From: Bacillus sp. FSL K6-3431 | Lineage (GTDB): Bacteria; Bacillota; Bacilli; Bacillales; Bacillaceae_C | DNA length: 64,000 bases | Assembly: GCF_038002605.1 (NCBI RefSeq) | Contig: NZ_JBBOCT010000001.1 | Coordinates: 2,914,001 to 2,978,000, forward strand | Direction: 5' to 3' | Shown here: positions 56,071 to 64,000 of the stretch, piece after piece | Position numbering within the stretch: the first letter of the stretch is position 1 | Layout: each line of letters starts with the position of its first letter | The notes under the pieces: model-generated | Told to the model about the DNA's origin: nothing | Seen by the model: the letters and a program-made list of their open reading frames with translations, nothing else | Databases searched by the model: none | Made by a program: the position numbers and the translations under genes

Positions 56071-57171
56071 TCATATATTCCTATACTCTTGTGGGGTCAT
56101 ACCATAATAATTTCTAAATCTCCGAATAAAATAGGAAGGGTCACTGTATCCCAAAATAATGGAAATCTCATAAACTTTTTCATTTGTTTCTTTCAATAGA
56201 TACCCAGCTCTCTCCATCCTTTTCCTATTTAAATACTCGCTGAAAACTTCTCCAGTTTCGATTTTATATACTTTAGATAAATAAGCTGGATGTAAGTATA
56301 CATGTTCTGCAACAGATTGTAGTGAAATATCCGACCCAAGATGTTGTTCGACGTATTCTTGAACGTGTTCGATAACAGATTTATGATGACTATTAAGCTC
56401 TTCCTTAATACCCTTCCTTACTAGTTCGATAATTTCAAAGGTAATATTTCTTAACTCGCTTACATTTCCGTATTGAGCTTCATTAAACATTTTTCTGAAA
56501 TTATCACCGATAATGTCAATCAAAAGTCGGCCATTTTTATGCGCAAGGTAAATAAATGAGTTGGAAATCATAAAATAAGCTTGCATAATAAATTCATTAG
56601 ATCGATAACTATCTAGATTTAGCTGGGAGAAAATCTTGTCTATCTTAACTTCGATTAAATCCCATTGTCTTGCATCAAGCAAATGTATAAGCTGAGGATT
56701 TTCATATAAACAATGAAACGGCTTCACTTCCCCTACATGTTCATCTACAGGCATAAAAGTACTCATTAATTCTTCATAGGATTTCGCTTTATCTTGCTCC
56801 TGTCTTAACACTTCTCCAGCTCTTAATACCACATCGTATAACTCATCATCCATAGCAGGTTTAAGCAAGTAGTCGAACACCTCTAGCCGTATAGCTTGTT
56901 TTGCATACTCAAAATCAGCGTGCCCAGATAGTAAGATAGATTTCTTTTTACGTCCCACTCCAATTTTTTTAATAAATTCGATGCCTGACATATCAGGCAT
57001 TTTTATGTCTGTAATGATTATATCTATCTTATGTTCTCTCATTATCTGTAGGGCTTTTTCTCCAGATGTTGCTTTATATACTTGATCTATATTTACGTTT
57101 TCCCAATCAAGAACGGATAACCCTTCAACAATGAACGGTTCATCATCTACTATCAGTAAATTGAATTTCAT
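56071..57171 (-). CDS. AraC-type response regulator, YesN-like
   Basis: A 366-residue regulator. The receiver domain has D9-D10-E11, phosphoacceptor D55 (IIITDIKMPD) and lysine in YLLKPAMD. A helical linker follows, and the C-terminus has a two-HTH AraC/XylS DNA-binding domain at about 265-366 (DISLQSVAEHVYLHPAYLSKVYK ... GYSDPSYFIRRFRNYYGMTPQEYR). The last stretch is given in two parts here. GGGGAG precedes the ATG. The start overlaps the kinase gene end by 29 bp, so the pair is translationally coupled. It probably activates the importer 4 operon. Confidence 0.93.
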   Translation of the reverse strand: MKFNLLIVDDEPFIVEGLSVLDWENVNIDQVYKATSGEKALQIMREHKIDIIITDIKMPDMSGIEFIKKIGVGRKKKSILLSGHADFEYAKQAIRLEVFDYLLKPAMDDELYDVVLRAGEVLRQEQDKAKSYEELMSTFMPVDEHVGEVKPFHCLYENPQLIHLLDARQWDLIEVKIDKIFSQLNLDSYRSNEFIMQAYFMISNSFIYLAHKNGRLLIDIIGDNFRKMFNEAQYGNVSELRNITFEIIELVRKGIKEELNSHHKSVIEHVQEYVEQHLGSDISLQSVAEHVYLHPAYLSKVYKIETGEVFSEYLNRKRMERAGYLLKETNEKVYEISIILGYSDPSYFIRRFRNYYGMTPQEYRNI

Positions 57172-58876
57172 TAGTATTCTCCCCCCAGTATAAAACCACC
57201 TTCAATCCACCTAATTCAGATGTTGCAAATTCAAGACCAGCATTATTATTAAAGTGATACTTCAAGCGCTGATGTACATTCCACACTCCACAACCTGTAT
57301 CATTGCTCATAGGAATTGAGATTCTTTCCATTAATTCTGCTATTCTTTCACTTGATAAGCCTTTTCCATTGTCCTCAATTATTATTTTATTTTTTCCACT
57401 AGTCTGAAAACCCGCAATAGAAATCTTCCCCTCTTTAAGGCTTGAATCAATCCCATGAACACATGCATTTTCCACGATAGGTTGAATCAACAAACGTGGG
57501 ATAGTAATATCTAACATCTTATCAGGAACATTTATTACATAGGAAAGTCTTTGCATTCGTAGTACATGGATCTCTAAATAATTTTTTACAAAGTCCAGTT
57601 CCTCATGGATTGTAGAATATTTATTTTCTACTCTTGTCATATAACGATAGTATTTCCCAAGGTGTAAAGACATTGCTTCAACACCCTTATATTGTTTCAA
57701 CTTAGCCATATTTTTCATAATAAATAGGCAATTATATAAAAAGTGTGGATTGATTTGTGATTGGAGTTGTTTAACATGTATATCCTGATAACGAATTTTT
57801 TCCTTATACACTTCTTCTATTAATGTTTCGATTTGTTTAGCCATCTCATTAAAGCTTGTCATCATGAAATCAAACTCATTATTATGTACAGGTTGTACCC
57901 TTACTGAATAATCTCCTTCTTTTACGCGATGAATCGCTTTAATCATATTTTGAAATGGGATTTGAATGTTTCTATATAGCAGTAAAGTCGCAGTTACACT
58001 TAAAAGCAGAAGTGCCACTACAAATGTATAAAATAAATTTCTGTTTTTTTTGACAGGCATCAACACTTCATCTAACGGTGTATAGTCAACAATTATCCAA
58101 TCCAGTGTTCGTGATTTCATATAACTGATAAGATATTTATCTTTATCTACAGTAGCTGTAATGTTTCCGCTGTCTGATTGTAAACTTTTTGGAACTTGAT
58201 GGATGATTTCTGTTATTAGTTGATTGTTAGCAGATGGTGAAACAATAATATTCTTTAATGGATCGTATATGAAGGGATCCCCGAAATTATCCAACTTTAA
58301 TTGTTTTAAAAATTGCTCGATATTCTTCACAGGAATTCTTGCCTCTATTACTAAATCTGGCGACTGCCCCTTGAAAACACTAGTAATTGGATGAGTTAAA
58401 TGTTTGATAAAATAAGAATGAAGATGATCATCTTCGCCACTTTCCCTATACTCCCAATCTCTAGTGATTACTTCTGGATTTTCCAGTTTGTCACTCGTTT
58501 TAAGTATCTCATTTGTATTTGGCGTATACACGGAAAAGTCATTCATCCATGAGCTTAAACCTTGATGAAAATACAATTTCTCTAAAATATCACGTTTAAT
58601 TTCAAACGCTTCATAATTACTATAAATGTCTATATCCTTATATGCATTAATATTCGTATCACCACTTAAGGCTAACAATAGCATGGACATTTGATCAAAA
58701 TTAGCGTCAATTTGATTTCGAACAATAGAGAGGCGGTTTAGATTTCGATCTTTCAGTTCTTCTTCAATTACTTGAATGCTAGTGTAATAAGAGTAACTAT
58801 AAAATACAGTAATAGGGATAAGCAGCAGTAGCAATATGAAAATAATTTTAGTAAACAGTCTTTTCCACCATTTCAT
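57143..58876 (-). CDS. Sensor histidine kinase, YesM-like
   Basis: A 577-residue kinase. A first membrane helix (residues 7-25), an extracellular Cache-like sensor (about 30-285), a second helix (about 287-305), a HAMP domain, and a His_kinase domain with the phosphoacceptor in QINPHFLYN follow in order. The ATPase has QPIVENACVHG and IIEDNGKGLS. This is the LytS/YesM type that senses extracellular carbohydrate or its binding protein. GAGGGG at eight bases sets the ATG at 58876; an in-frame start at 58891 is less likely. It sits between the importer 4 lipoprotein and its response regulator. Confidence 0.93.
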   Translation of the reverse strand: MKWWKRLFTKIIFILLLLLIPITVFYSYSYYTSIQVIEEELKDRNLNRLSIVRNQIDANFDQMSMLLLALSGDTNINAYKDIDIYSNYEAFEIKRDILEKLYFHQGLSSWMNDFSVYTPNTNEILKTSDKLENPEVITRDWEYRESGEDDHLHSYFIKHLTHPITSVFKGQSPDLVIEARIPVKNIEQFLKQLKLDNFGDPFIYDPLKNIIVSPSANNQLITEIIHQVPKSLQSDSGNITATVDKDKYLISYMKSRTLDWIIVDYTPLDEVLMPVKKNRNLFYTFVVALLLLSVTATLLLYRNIQIPFQNMIKAIHRVKEGDYSVRVQPVHNNEFDFMMTSFNEMAKQIETLIEEVYKEKIRYQDIHVKQLQSQINPHFLYNCLFIMKNMAKLKQYKGVEAMSLHLGKYYRYMTRVENKYSTIHEELDFVKNYLEIHVLRMQRLSYVINVPDKMLDITIPRLLIQPIVENACVHGIDSSLKEGKISIAGFQTSGKNKIIIEDNGKGLSSERIAELMERISIPMSNDTGCGVWNVHQRLKYHFNNNAGLEFATSELGGLKVVLYWGENTNEIQFTDSR

Positions 58877-58944
58877 TGTATTTCCCCTCAATATATGATT
58901 TCACTCTATTACATTTGTCTACTGACAGCTGTATAGAAAAAAGT

Positions 58945-58980
58945 AAAAACCGAGCCCCTAGTTTCGTGACCCGGTTATCA
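58945..58980 (-). terminator. Hairpin between importer 4 lipoprotein and kinase
   Basis: The minus strand has AACCGGG ... GGCTCGGTT followed by TTTTAC and TTTTTT. It is an imperfect stem and T-tract that could cut most transcripts after the lipoprotein gene. Confidence 0.5.
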
Positions 58981-58984
58981 CACT

Positions 58985-60661
58985 TTATTGAACTGACTTA
59001 TACCATTCGTTTACTTCCTCTGTTACTTTGTCCCCGCCAGAAGTTTTCCATTTATCAATAATCGTTTCAAACTCACTAATTGGTAGATCACCATAAATGA
59101 TTTTATTAAATCCTTCATCTAGGATCTTATCAAGTGCCTGACCACGAGATTTCATTGTTGCTGTTGGAGCTCCAGTAAACATGCTTGGCATAGTAATATC
59201 TTTCTGATCCACTACAATCTTTGCTGCTTCGTATACTTCAGGTGTGTTATCAGCACTACGCTTGCGCACTTTTTCAAACGGTGTTTCTGCTTCTGCTCCA
59301 TTTGCTAGTTTGTATAAAGTATCCATCGCCAATGATGGAATACGTGCAACATCAAAAGTTAAAGAATACTTCCCTGGATTTACTAAACCATCCGGTACTT
59401 CTGTAGATGGCTCTCCGTCCACCATTACATAATCGTAGCCCTCTGCAAATCCATATTCAAATTCACTACCAGCTTGCGGATTTGCAAAGTTTTCAAATAA
59501 ATAATTCTGATAAACAAAGAAAGCTTTAATTGATTCTGGATCTGCTTCTTTGTTTATTAAGACAGCGCCATTATAATTAAATGTACCATGACGGCCCGCT
59601 TTTCCATCGGGACCTGTTGGAATTGAATAAGCTTTAAACTCCGCCCCTTCAACATTATTCTTCACATCACTTAATGGCCAACCAGCCATCCAGTGAGGAC
59701 CTGCAATAATTCCTGCCCGCCCAGATGTAAACAATTCTGAAGCCTTTGTTTCATCCCATAATCCAGACTCTCTATGAATATATCCTTTTTCCATCCATTC
59801 ATTTAATTTGGCAAGTCCTTCTTTTACTGCGGGATTTGTAGAACCGTGCTCGAGTTGTCCATCCTCTGTCTCATTCCATTGGTTCGGCATTGCTCCATAG
59901 GCTCCAAACACCCATCCAGCATCACTCATCCAAGCATTTAGATTATTCTTAAAACCAATTGTTAGACCGAAAGTATCCTTTTTACCATTTCCATCCGGAT
60001 CTTCGTTAGCAAAGGCATCCATCACATTTTCCAAATCGTTTAATGTCTTTGGGGCTTCAAGATTTAGTTTTTTCATCCAATCTTCTCTAATAAATAAAAC
60101 AGGATCTCCATTCATTGAATAATCAAGAATCGGGATTGCATACTTCTCCCCATCACGTATAAATGAATTCCATACAGTCGGGTCCTCATCCATCGCTTTT
60201 TTCCATGTATCGGACGCATACTTCTCGAATAATTCCCCAACTGGCATAAATCTTTTAGAATCAATTAGATCCTCTGTTACATTATCACGCAAAGCAATAA
60301 GATCTGGCATTTCCTCATTAGCAGAAAGAGCAAGTCTCATTTTTGTTGTAAAGGCATCTTGTGGACCGCTTGTTGTCCATAGATATTTAATATTCATATT
60401 AAATTTATCTTTTGCCCATTGTGTCATTACATTATCATCAATGGTTTCACCTTTTCTAAAATTTATATCTCCAGCAACATGTCTTACAGTTGTAAGTGTC
60501 ACTTCTTCATCAAACTTCTCAGGTAATTCTCCCAGATTAGCGACTTTCTCACTGTCCTTCTTAGCATTCGATGAACTACCACTTTTACTACAAGCTAGAA
60601 GAGTAAAACTTAATATTAAAATTACAACTAGCATTGAATAAAACTTAAATTGTTTCTTCAC
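58985..60661 (-). CDS. ABC importer 4, LplA-type sugar-binding lipoprotein
   Basis: A 558-residue lipoprotein, C24 in LLAC. LplA-like pattern (QWAKDKFNMNIKYL, MRLALSANEEMPDLI) with a DPDGNGKKDT loop. The start is GTG at 60661 with GGGGGAT before it. First gene of the seven-gene run lipoprotein, kinase, response regulator, LplB, LplC, sulfatase 4 and GH50-like hydrolase. A TGTCACTACCA operator and a near-consensus cre lie upstream, which ties this operon to the galactosamine regulator and to catabolite repression. Confidence 0.9.
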   Translation of the reverse strand: MKKQFKFYSMLVVILILSFTLLACSKSGSSSNAKKDSEKVANLGELPEKFDEEVTLTTVRHVAGDINFRKGETIDDNVMTQWAKDKFNMNIKYLWTTSGPQDAFTTKMRLALSANEEMPDLIALRDNVTEDLIDSKRFMPVGELFEKYASDTWKKAMDEDPTVWNSFIRDGEKYAIPILDYSMNGDPVLFIREDWMKKLNLEAPKTLNDLENVMDAFANEDPDGNGKKDTFGLTIGFKNNLNAWMSDAGWVFGAYGAMPNQWNETEDGQLEHGSTNPAVKEGLAKLNEWMEKGYIHRESGLWDETKASELFTSGRAGIIAGPHWMAGWPLSDVKNNVEGAEFKAYSIPTGPDGKAGRHGTFNYNGAVLINKEADPESIKAFFVYQNYLFENFANPQAGSEFEYGFAEGYDYVMVDGEPSTEVPDGLVNPGKYSLTFDVARIPSLAMDTLYKLANGAEAETPFEKVRKRSADNTPEVYEAAKIVVDQKDITMPSMFTGAPTATMKSRGQALDKILDEGFNKIIYGDLPISEFETIIDKWKTSGGDKVTEEVNEWYKSVQ

Positions 60662-60684
60662 TTATGTATCCCCCTAATTTATAA

Positions 60685-60698
60685 TGAAAGCACTTACA
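60685..60698. promoter_or_regulatory. cre-like site before importer 4
   Basis: TGAAAGCACTTACA matches the cre pattern at 13 of 14 positions (A for G in the central CG), 24 bases before the lipoprotein start. Confidence 0.45.
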
Positions 60699-60825
60699 TA
60701 AAGCTTATATTAAAAGGATATTCAGTTATATAATAAGATTTTAATATTCATAGTACTTTCATTGTTATGACAAATCATTTTAACTTCGAATCCTAACAAA
60801 GCGATATACACTATTGACATCATGT

Positions 60826-60836
60826 TGTCACTACCA
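60826..60836. promoter_or_regulatory. GntR/HutC operator candidate before importer 4
   Basis: TGTCACTACCA, 165 bases before the lipoprotein gene. It is matched at 50274 (10 of 11) and 49403 (9 of 11). No gene lies in the 291-bp gap 60662-60952. Confidence 0.55.
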
Positions 60837-60920
60837 GGTGTTCCTCGTTGATTATAACACTTTTATTTTTAAAAAATAATAATGTTTCGTTCACCTAAGA
60901 AGAATAAAGTCATTAGAAAG

Positions 60921-60943
60921 TAAAAAACCCACACAATGTGGGT
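60921..60943 (-). terminator. Terminator of the murR operon
   Basis: Minus strand ACCCACA-TTG-TGTGGGT followed by TTTTTTA, ten bases after the regulator stop. Confidence 0.8.
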
Positions 60944-60952
60944 CCGTTTCCC

Positions 60953-61831
60953 TCAATTATTTTTACGGGCGCGCACGCCTTTTCTCATAAACTCGATCGC
61001 TTCTCTCGTTTCGTCAATATACGTGACTGCTTCTTCATATTGTTTGGATGCAACACACATAAAAATAATATCGATTGCTTGTAATTGAGCAATTCTCGAT
61101 GATGTCGCACCACTTCTAAAAGCAGGTTCCCGCGTCGCCGAAGTGTATAGGCGAATATCCGCTTGTTCTGAGACAGGCGATGTTCCATACTTTGTTAGAC
61201 TAATTGTTTTCGCCCCATGCCGATTAGCTAATTCTAAGATTTTCGCCACTTCAAATGTTTTTCCCGAAAAAGATATCCCAACTACGACATCTTCTTCTTT
61301 TGCATTTGCAACAATCGTTGCCGCCATATGCGCATCACTAAATGCAGTCGCATTTTTATTAATTCTTAAGAATTTCTGTTGCGCGTCTTGTGCAATAATA
61401 CCTGAAGCGCCGACACCGAAAAAGTGGATCGACTTTGCCTTTTGGAGAACTTCAATTGCTTTGGTTAGCTCATCCGTGCTTATTAATTCCGACGTTTCTC
61501 GGATTGTTTGGATACTGTTGAATGTCATCTTTTCTATGATCGAGTATTTTGATTCATTCGGTTCAATATCCCGAAATCCTTGTGTTTGTGTCTTTTGTAA
61601 ATCACCAGCAACCCTTAACTTTAATTCTTGGAAACCTTTTAAATCGAGCGATTTACATAATCTAATCACAGCAGCACTACTTGTCGAACTTTGCTTACCA
61701 AGTTCACTCGCTGTCATCGAAATCGCTTCTCGTGGATGTTTTAATATATATTCTGCAATTTTTCTTTCGGAAGGTGGTAGTGTTTCTACCATTTCAGAAA
61801 TCATTACCAATCCGCCCATAGCAAATGCCAT
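60953..61831 (-). CDS. murR: RpiR-family regulator, MurR-like
   Basis: A 292-residue regulator. The RpiR HTH is at about 10-85 (LPPSERKIAEYILKHP, SASELGKQSSTSSAAVIRLCKSL read with one substitution T for S) and a SIS sugar-phosphate domain at about 125-260 (FGVGASGIIAQDAQQKFLRI, GISFSGKTFEVAKI). In B. subtilis the same family member controls MurNAc 6-phosphate catabolism. The genes directly upstream here are YbbJ-like and NamZ, the same neighbours, which is why I use the name. GGTGAGG precedes the ATG. MurNAc 6-phosphate is the expected ligand. Confidence 0.82.
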   Translation of the reverse strand: MAFAMGGLVMISEMVETLPPSERKIAEYILKHPREAISMTASELGKQSSTSSAAVIRLCKSLDLKGFQELKLRVAGDLQKTQTQGFRDIEPNESKYSIIEKMTFNSIQTIRETSELISTDELTKAIEVLQKAKSIHFFGVGASGIIAQDAQQKFLRINKNATAFSDAHMAATIVANAKEEDVVVGISFSGKTFEVAKILELANRHGAKTISLTKYGTSPVSEQADIRLYTSATREPAFRSGATSSRIAQLQAIDIIFMCVASKQYEEAVTYIDETREAIEFMRKGVRARKNN

Positions 61832-61842
61832 GAAACCTCACC

Positions 61843-62796
61843 TCACCCATTAACTGTTATTTTCATTACGTGAAATTGGCGTGTGATTTCAAATCCTGCC
61901 TTTTTATATAAATAACCGGCGGATGTCTTTTCTCCAGTCCATAAAAACCAAGCACCATGTAATCCTTCCGCACGCATGTTTTTCAAAGCTTCATATAATA
62001 AGACCTTCCCCAATCCTTTTCCTTGTTGAGACGGATCCACACCAAAAGGACCGAAGCGCTCAGGAATGCCCTCATATCCTCCGTATAAACAAAATCCTAC
62101 TATATTCACTCCTTGCTTTACAATAAGAATACGATGTAAAGGGAGATTTCGCAAAATCCCTTCTCGGATCGCCCTCCCCCAGTCAGGGTTAAATTGGATA
62201 CTTGCGAATGTGATTAATTCATATAAATCTTTATCCTCCACATTTACGAATGAATATCCTTCGATTTCTCGCTGCCTTTTTAATGACATTACTTCTTCCG
62301 GATAAGAATAGCCAATCAAATTGCGATGCATGGCTACAGGGGAATAGAGTTTCTCAAAGCCAATTTGATGGAGAAACTTCATTCCTTCCGGATACGCAGC
62401 TTCATCCAAACCAGGCAAAATATAATTAGGAGCATAAGAGGCAAAGAAGACCGATTTTCTTCCTTCTGCCTTTAAAAATTGCAATGCACTCATCATTAGT
62501 TTTTTACCGACGCTGTTTCCCCTTTCCTTTTTATCGACAAAGAAAAAGGGGATCCAGCCATTATCAGGTTCTAGATCCGCACCTACCATTGGTAATAATC
62601 TTCTCACAGCATAGACGCATCCTACTAATTTACCAGCTTTAAAAGCAAGTTGCATCCCAGATGGATCAAAATTGGCATCTAGCAATACAAGATTACGAAA
62701 TCTGTCGGAGTTGATCGGGTCCAGTAATAACGAATCATTCCAAAGCCTTATAATTTCCCTTTCATCTCCAGATTGATAACAGCGAAATAAGATCAA
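61843..62796 (-). CDS. GNAT acetyltransferase with two GNAT-like halves, YbbJ-like
   Basis: A 317-residue protein. The N-terminal half has a weak acetyl-CoA motif (KKERGNSVGKKLM, about residues 88-100) and the C-terminal half a clear motif A (FGVDPSQQGKGLGKVLLYEAL, split at residues 251-260 and 261-271). A single TTG at 62796 is the only start near AGGAG; no ATG fits. It is eleven bp from both neighbours in a murR-ybbJ-namZ operon. B. subtilis has a GNAT gene (ybbJ) in the equivalent cluster, with no assigned substrate. Confidence 0.78.
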   Translation of the reverse strand: MILFRCYQSGDEREIIRLWNDSLLLDPINSDRFRNLVLLDANFDPSGMQLAFKAGKLVGCVYAVRRLLPMVGADLEPDNGWIPFFFVDKKERGNSVGKKLMMSALQFLKAEGRKSVFFASYAPNYILPGLDEAAYPEGMKFLHQIGFEKLYSPVAMHRNLIGYSYPEEVMSLKRQREIEGYSFVNVEDKDLYELITFASIQFNPDWGRAIREGILRNLPLHRILIVKQGVNIVGFCLYGGYEGIPERFGPFGVDPSQQGKGLGKVLLYEALKNMRAEGLHGAWFLWTGEKTSAGYLYKKAGFEITRQFHVMKITVNG

Positions 62797-62807
62797 ACCC
62801 TCATCTC

Positions 62808-63959
62808 CTAATTATAAAGTAGATATGCTTTTTTATTCTCATTAAATATAGATAGTTCTTCATTACAGTTAGCTAAAAACTGCTTACTATTTCCAGATAA
62901 TATTTGTTCTTTTAAAGCCTTCGTTCCAGCTAGCAAATCAAAGAATGATTTGTTTTTATCTTCATGTTGAACAAACTTAAACTGATTGGGATAAAGGGCA
63001 GCAATCGTTTCTAAAAGTACCAAGCCAGCTTCCAAGGAATGAAGAGATTTTCTCTCAACAACATGGAGCTGAACACCTTCACATACTTCATCCTTAAACT
63101 TTTGATACGTAGGGATGAACGAAACAGGTCTTGCTATAACCCCTTGTACATTTTTTTCGTTATAAACCTTTGCCAATCTATATCCTTCAATATATGGAGC
63201 ACCAATATATTCAAACGGCCTTGTCGTTCCACGTCCTTCGGAAAGATTCGTTCCTTCCACAAGGCATGTACCTGGATATAAAATGCTCATATCCATTCCA
63301 GTCGAGTTCGGGGATGGTGGTACCCAGAATAATCCTGTTTCATCAAAGTACATCGATCGTTTCCAGCCAATCATCGGAACAACTGTCAGATCACAACGAA
63401 TAGAAAACTCTTCGTTAAATAACAAAGCAAGTTCTCCAACTGTCATTCCGTGGCGATTTGGAATGGGATACAGTCCAACAAATGATCGAACGTCTTTCTC
63501 CACTAAATTCCCTTCTACCGCTTCACCAGAAATCGGATTAGGACGATCAAGTACGACGAATGCTTTTCCGAACTCTTTACAAGCTTCCATTACGTAAGCC
63601 ATTGTATAAATATACGTATAATAGCGTGTGCCAATATCTTGTAAATCGAAAACGACAACATCTACATCATCAAGCATTTCCTTATTCGGTTTTCTTGTTT
63701 CACCATATAAACTGTAGACTGGAAGCTTTGTGTAAGGATCTTTAGAGGAGGCTACTATTTGACCTTCTTTTGCATCCCCACGAATCCCGTGTTCTGGCCC
63801 ATAAAGTGCCGTCAATTGAATATCTGGATGCCCAAAGAATAAATCAATTGTTGGTACTAGCTGGCTATTTACGCCAGTCATATTCGTGACCAATCCGATT
63901 CTTTTCCCAATAAACTTTTCCACATATTTTTCTAAAAATACATCGAGACCAAGCTTCAT
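62808..63959 (-). CDS. namZ: NamZ-like exo-beta-N-acetylmuramidase (DUF1343)
   Basis: A 383-residue protein of the DUF1343/NamZ family. The conserved ALYGPEHGIRG, DLQDIGTRYYTY, DRPNPI and FVGLYPIPNRHGMTVGE blocks are all present. B. subtilis NamZ releases MurNAc from peptidoglycan fragments. That protein carries a signal peptide; here the N-terminus starts GLDVFLEKYVEK with no hydrophobic core, so this copy should be cytoplasmic. I start at the ATG at 63959 (AAAGG ten bases before); a GTG at 63968 is too close to it. It is the first visible gene of the operon; further murein genes may lie beyond the window edge at 64000. Confidence 0.87.
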   Translation of the reverse strand: MKLGLDVFLEKYVEKFIGKRIGLVTNMTGVNSQLVPTIDLFFGHPDIQLTALYGPEHGIRGDAKEGQIVASSKDPYTKLPVYSLYGETRKPNKEMLDDVDVVVFDLQDIGTRYYTYIYTMAYVMEACKEFGKAFVVLDRPNPISGEAVEGNLVEKDVRSFVGLYPIPNRHGMTVGELALLFNEEFSIRCDLTVVPMIGWKRSMYFDETGLFWVPPSPNSTGMDMSILYPGTCLVEGTNLSEGRGTTRPFEYIGAPYIEGYRLAKVYNEKNVQGVIARPVSFIPTYQKFKDEVCEGVQLHVVERKSLHSLEAGLVLLETIAALYPNQFKFVQHEDKNKSFFDLLAGTKALKEQILSGNSKQFLANCNEELSIFNENKKAYLLYN

Positions 63960-64000
63960 CCATTTCACACCTTTCCATATCCTACATATTTTCTTAAGTA

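Noticed and set aside
61143..61853. 236-codon plus-strand open frame opposite murR
   Set aside because: Antisense shadow of a clear RpiR-family gene with low-complexity serine/phenylalanine/alanine translation.

Overview
Organism. The window comes from the chromosome of a low-GC, endospore-forming member of the Bacillaceae. The evidence is an SspL-type spore protein gene, purine-rich ribosome binding sites (AGGAGG, GGGGAG) with frequent TTG and GTG starts, CcpA-type cre sites, ABC sugar importers of the LplA/B/C type without their own ATPase, and a MurR/YbbJ/NamZ cluster like that of Bacillus subtilis. I see no rRNA, tRNA, insertion sequence, prophage or CRISPR array.

Layout. (1) 0.1-14.6 kb is mostly housekeeping: sspL, a Cof-type HAD phosphatase, a BCCT osmolyte transporter, recQ, a secreted rhamnogalacturonan lyase (PL11), a duplicated P-loop NTPase, a membrane-anchored lipase-like hydrolase and a threonine-degradation pair. 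(2) 13.2-20.8 kb is a LacI - Gfo/Idh - LplB - LplC - LplA operon with sulfatase 1 downstream. (3) 21.1-30.1 kb is a sialic-acid-type module: sialidase (GH33-like), SGNH esterase, a second LplA/B/C importer, an N-acetylneuraminate-lyase-like aldolase and two FadR-type regulators. (4) 30.3-42.2 kb is a glycosaminoglycan module: sulfatase 2, a CUT1 importer, a secreted PL8 lyase, and a kinase and response regulator placed either side of the lyase. (5) 42.3-50.2 kb is the galactosamine/tagatose operon: regulator, agaS, aldolase, kinase, ROK kinase, sulfatase 3 and a GH123 enzyme. (6) 50.5-60.7 kb is a fourth importer with a YesM/YesN sensor pair, sulfatase 4 and a clan GH-A (GH50-like) hydrolase. 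(7) 60.9-64 kb is the murein-recycling group murR, ybbJ and namZ.

How it works together (inference). The lyases PL11 and PL8 carry export signals. The four sulfatases, sialidase, GH123 enzyme and GH50-like enzyme have none. This suggests partial cutting outside, ABC import of still-sulfated or sialylated oligosaccharides, and desulfation and hydrolysis in the cytoplasm. N-acetylgalactosamine would be phosphorylated by the ROK kinase, deacetylated by an enzyme not present here, then converted by AgaS, a tagatose-6-phosphate kinase and an aldolase to triose phosphates. The target is most likely a host-type sulfated glycan such as chondroitin or dermatan sulfate, hyaluronan, or sialylated and sulfated mucin-like glycans.

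Regulation visible in the DNA: a 59-bp composite element duplicated before the PL8 gene and the CUT1 operon; four TGGTNNNACCA palindromes around the FadR-type genes; TGTCANTACCA-like sites that tie the GntR/HutC regulator to itself, to agaS and to the fourth importer; two cre-like sites; LacI-type AAAACGTTTG sites; and a 21-bp-phased direct repeat before the PL11 gene. Two intergenic tandem-repeat arrays (41 bp and 43 bp units) are not explained by any gene.
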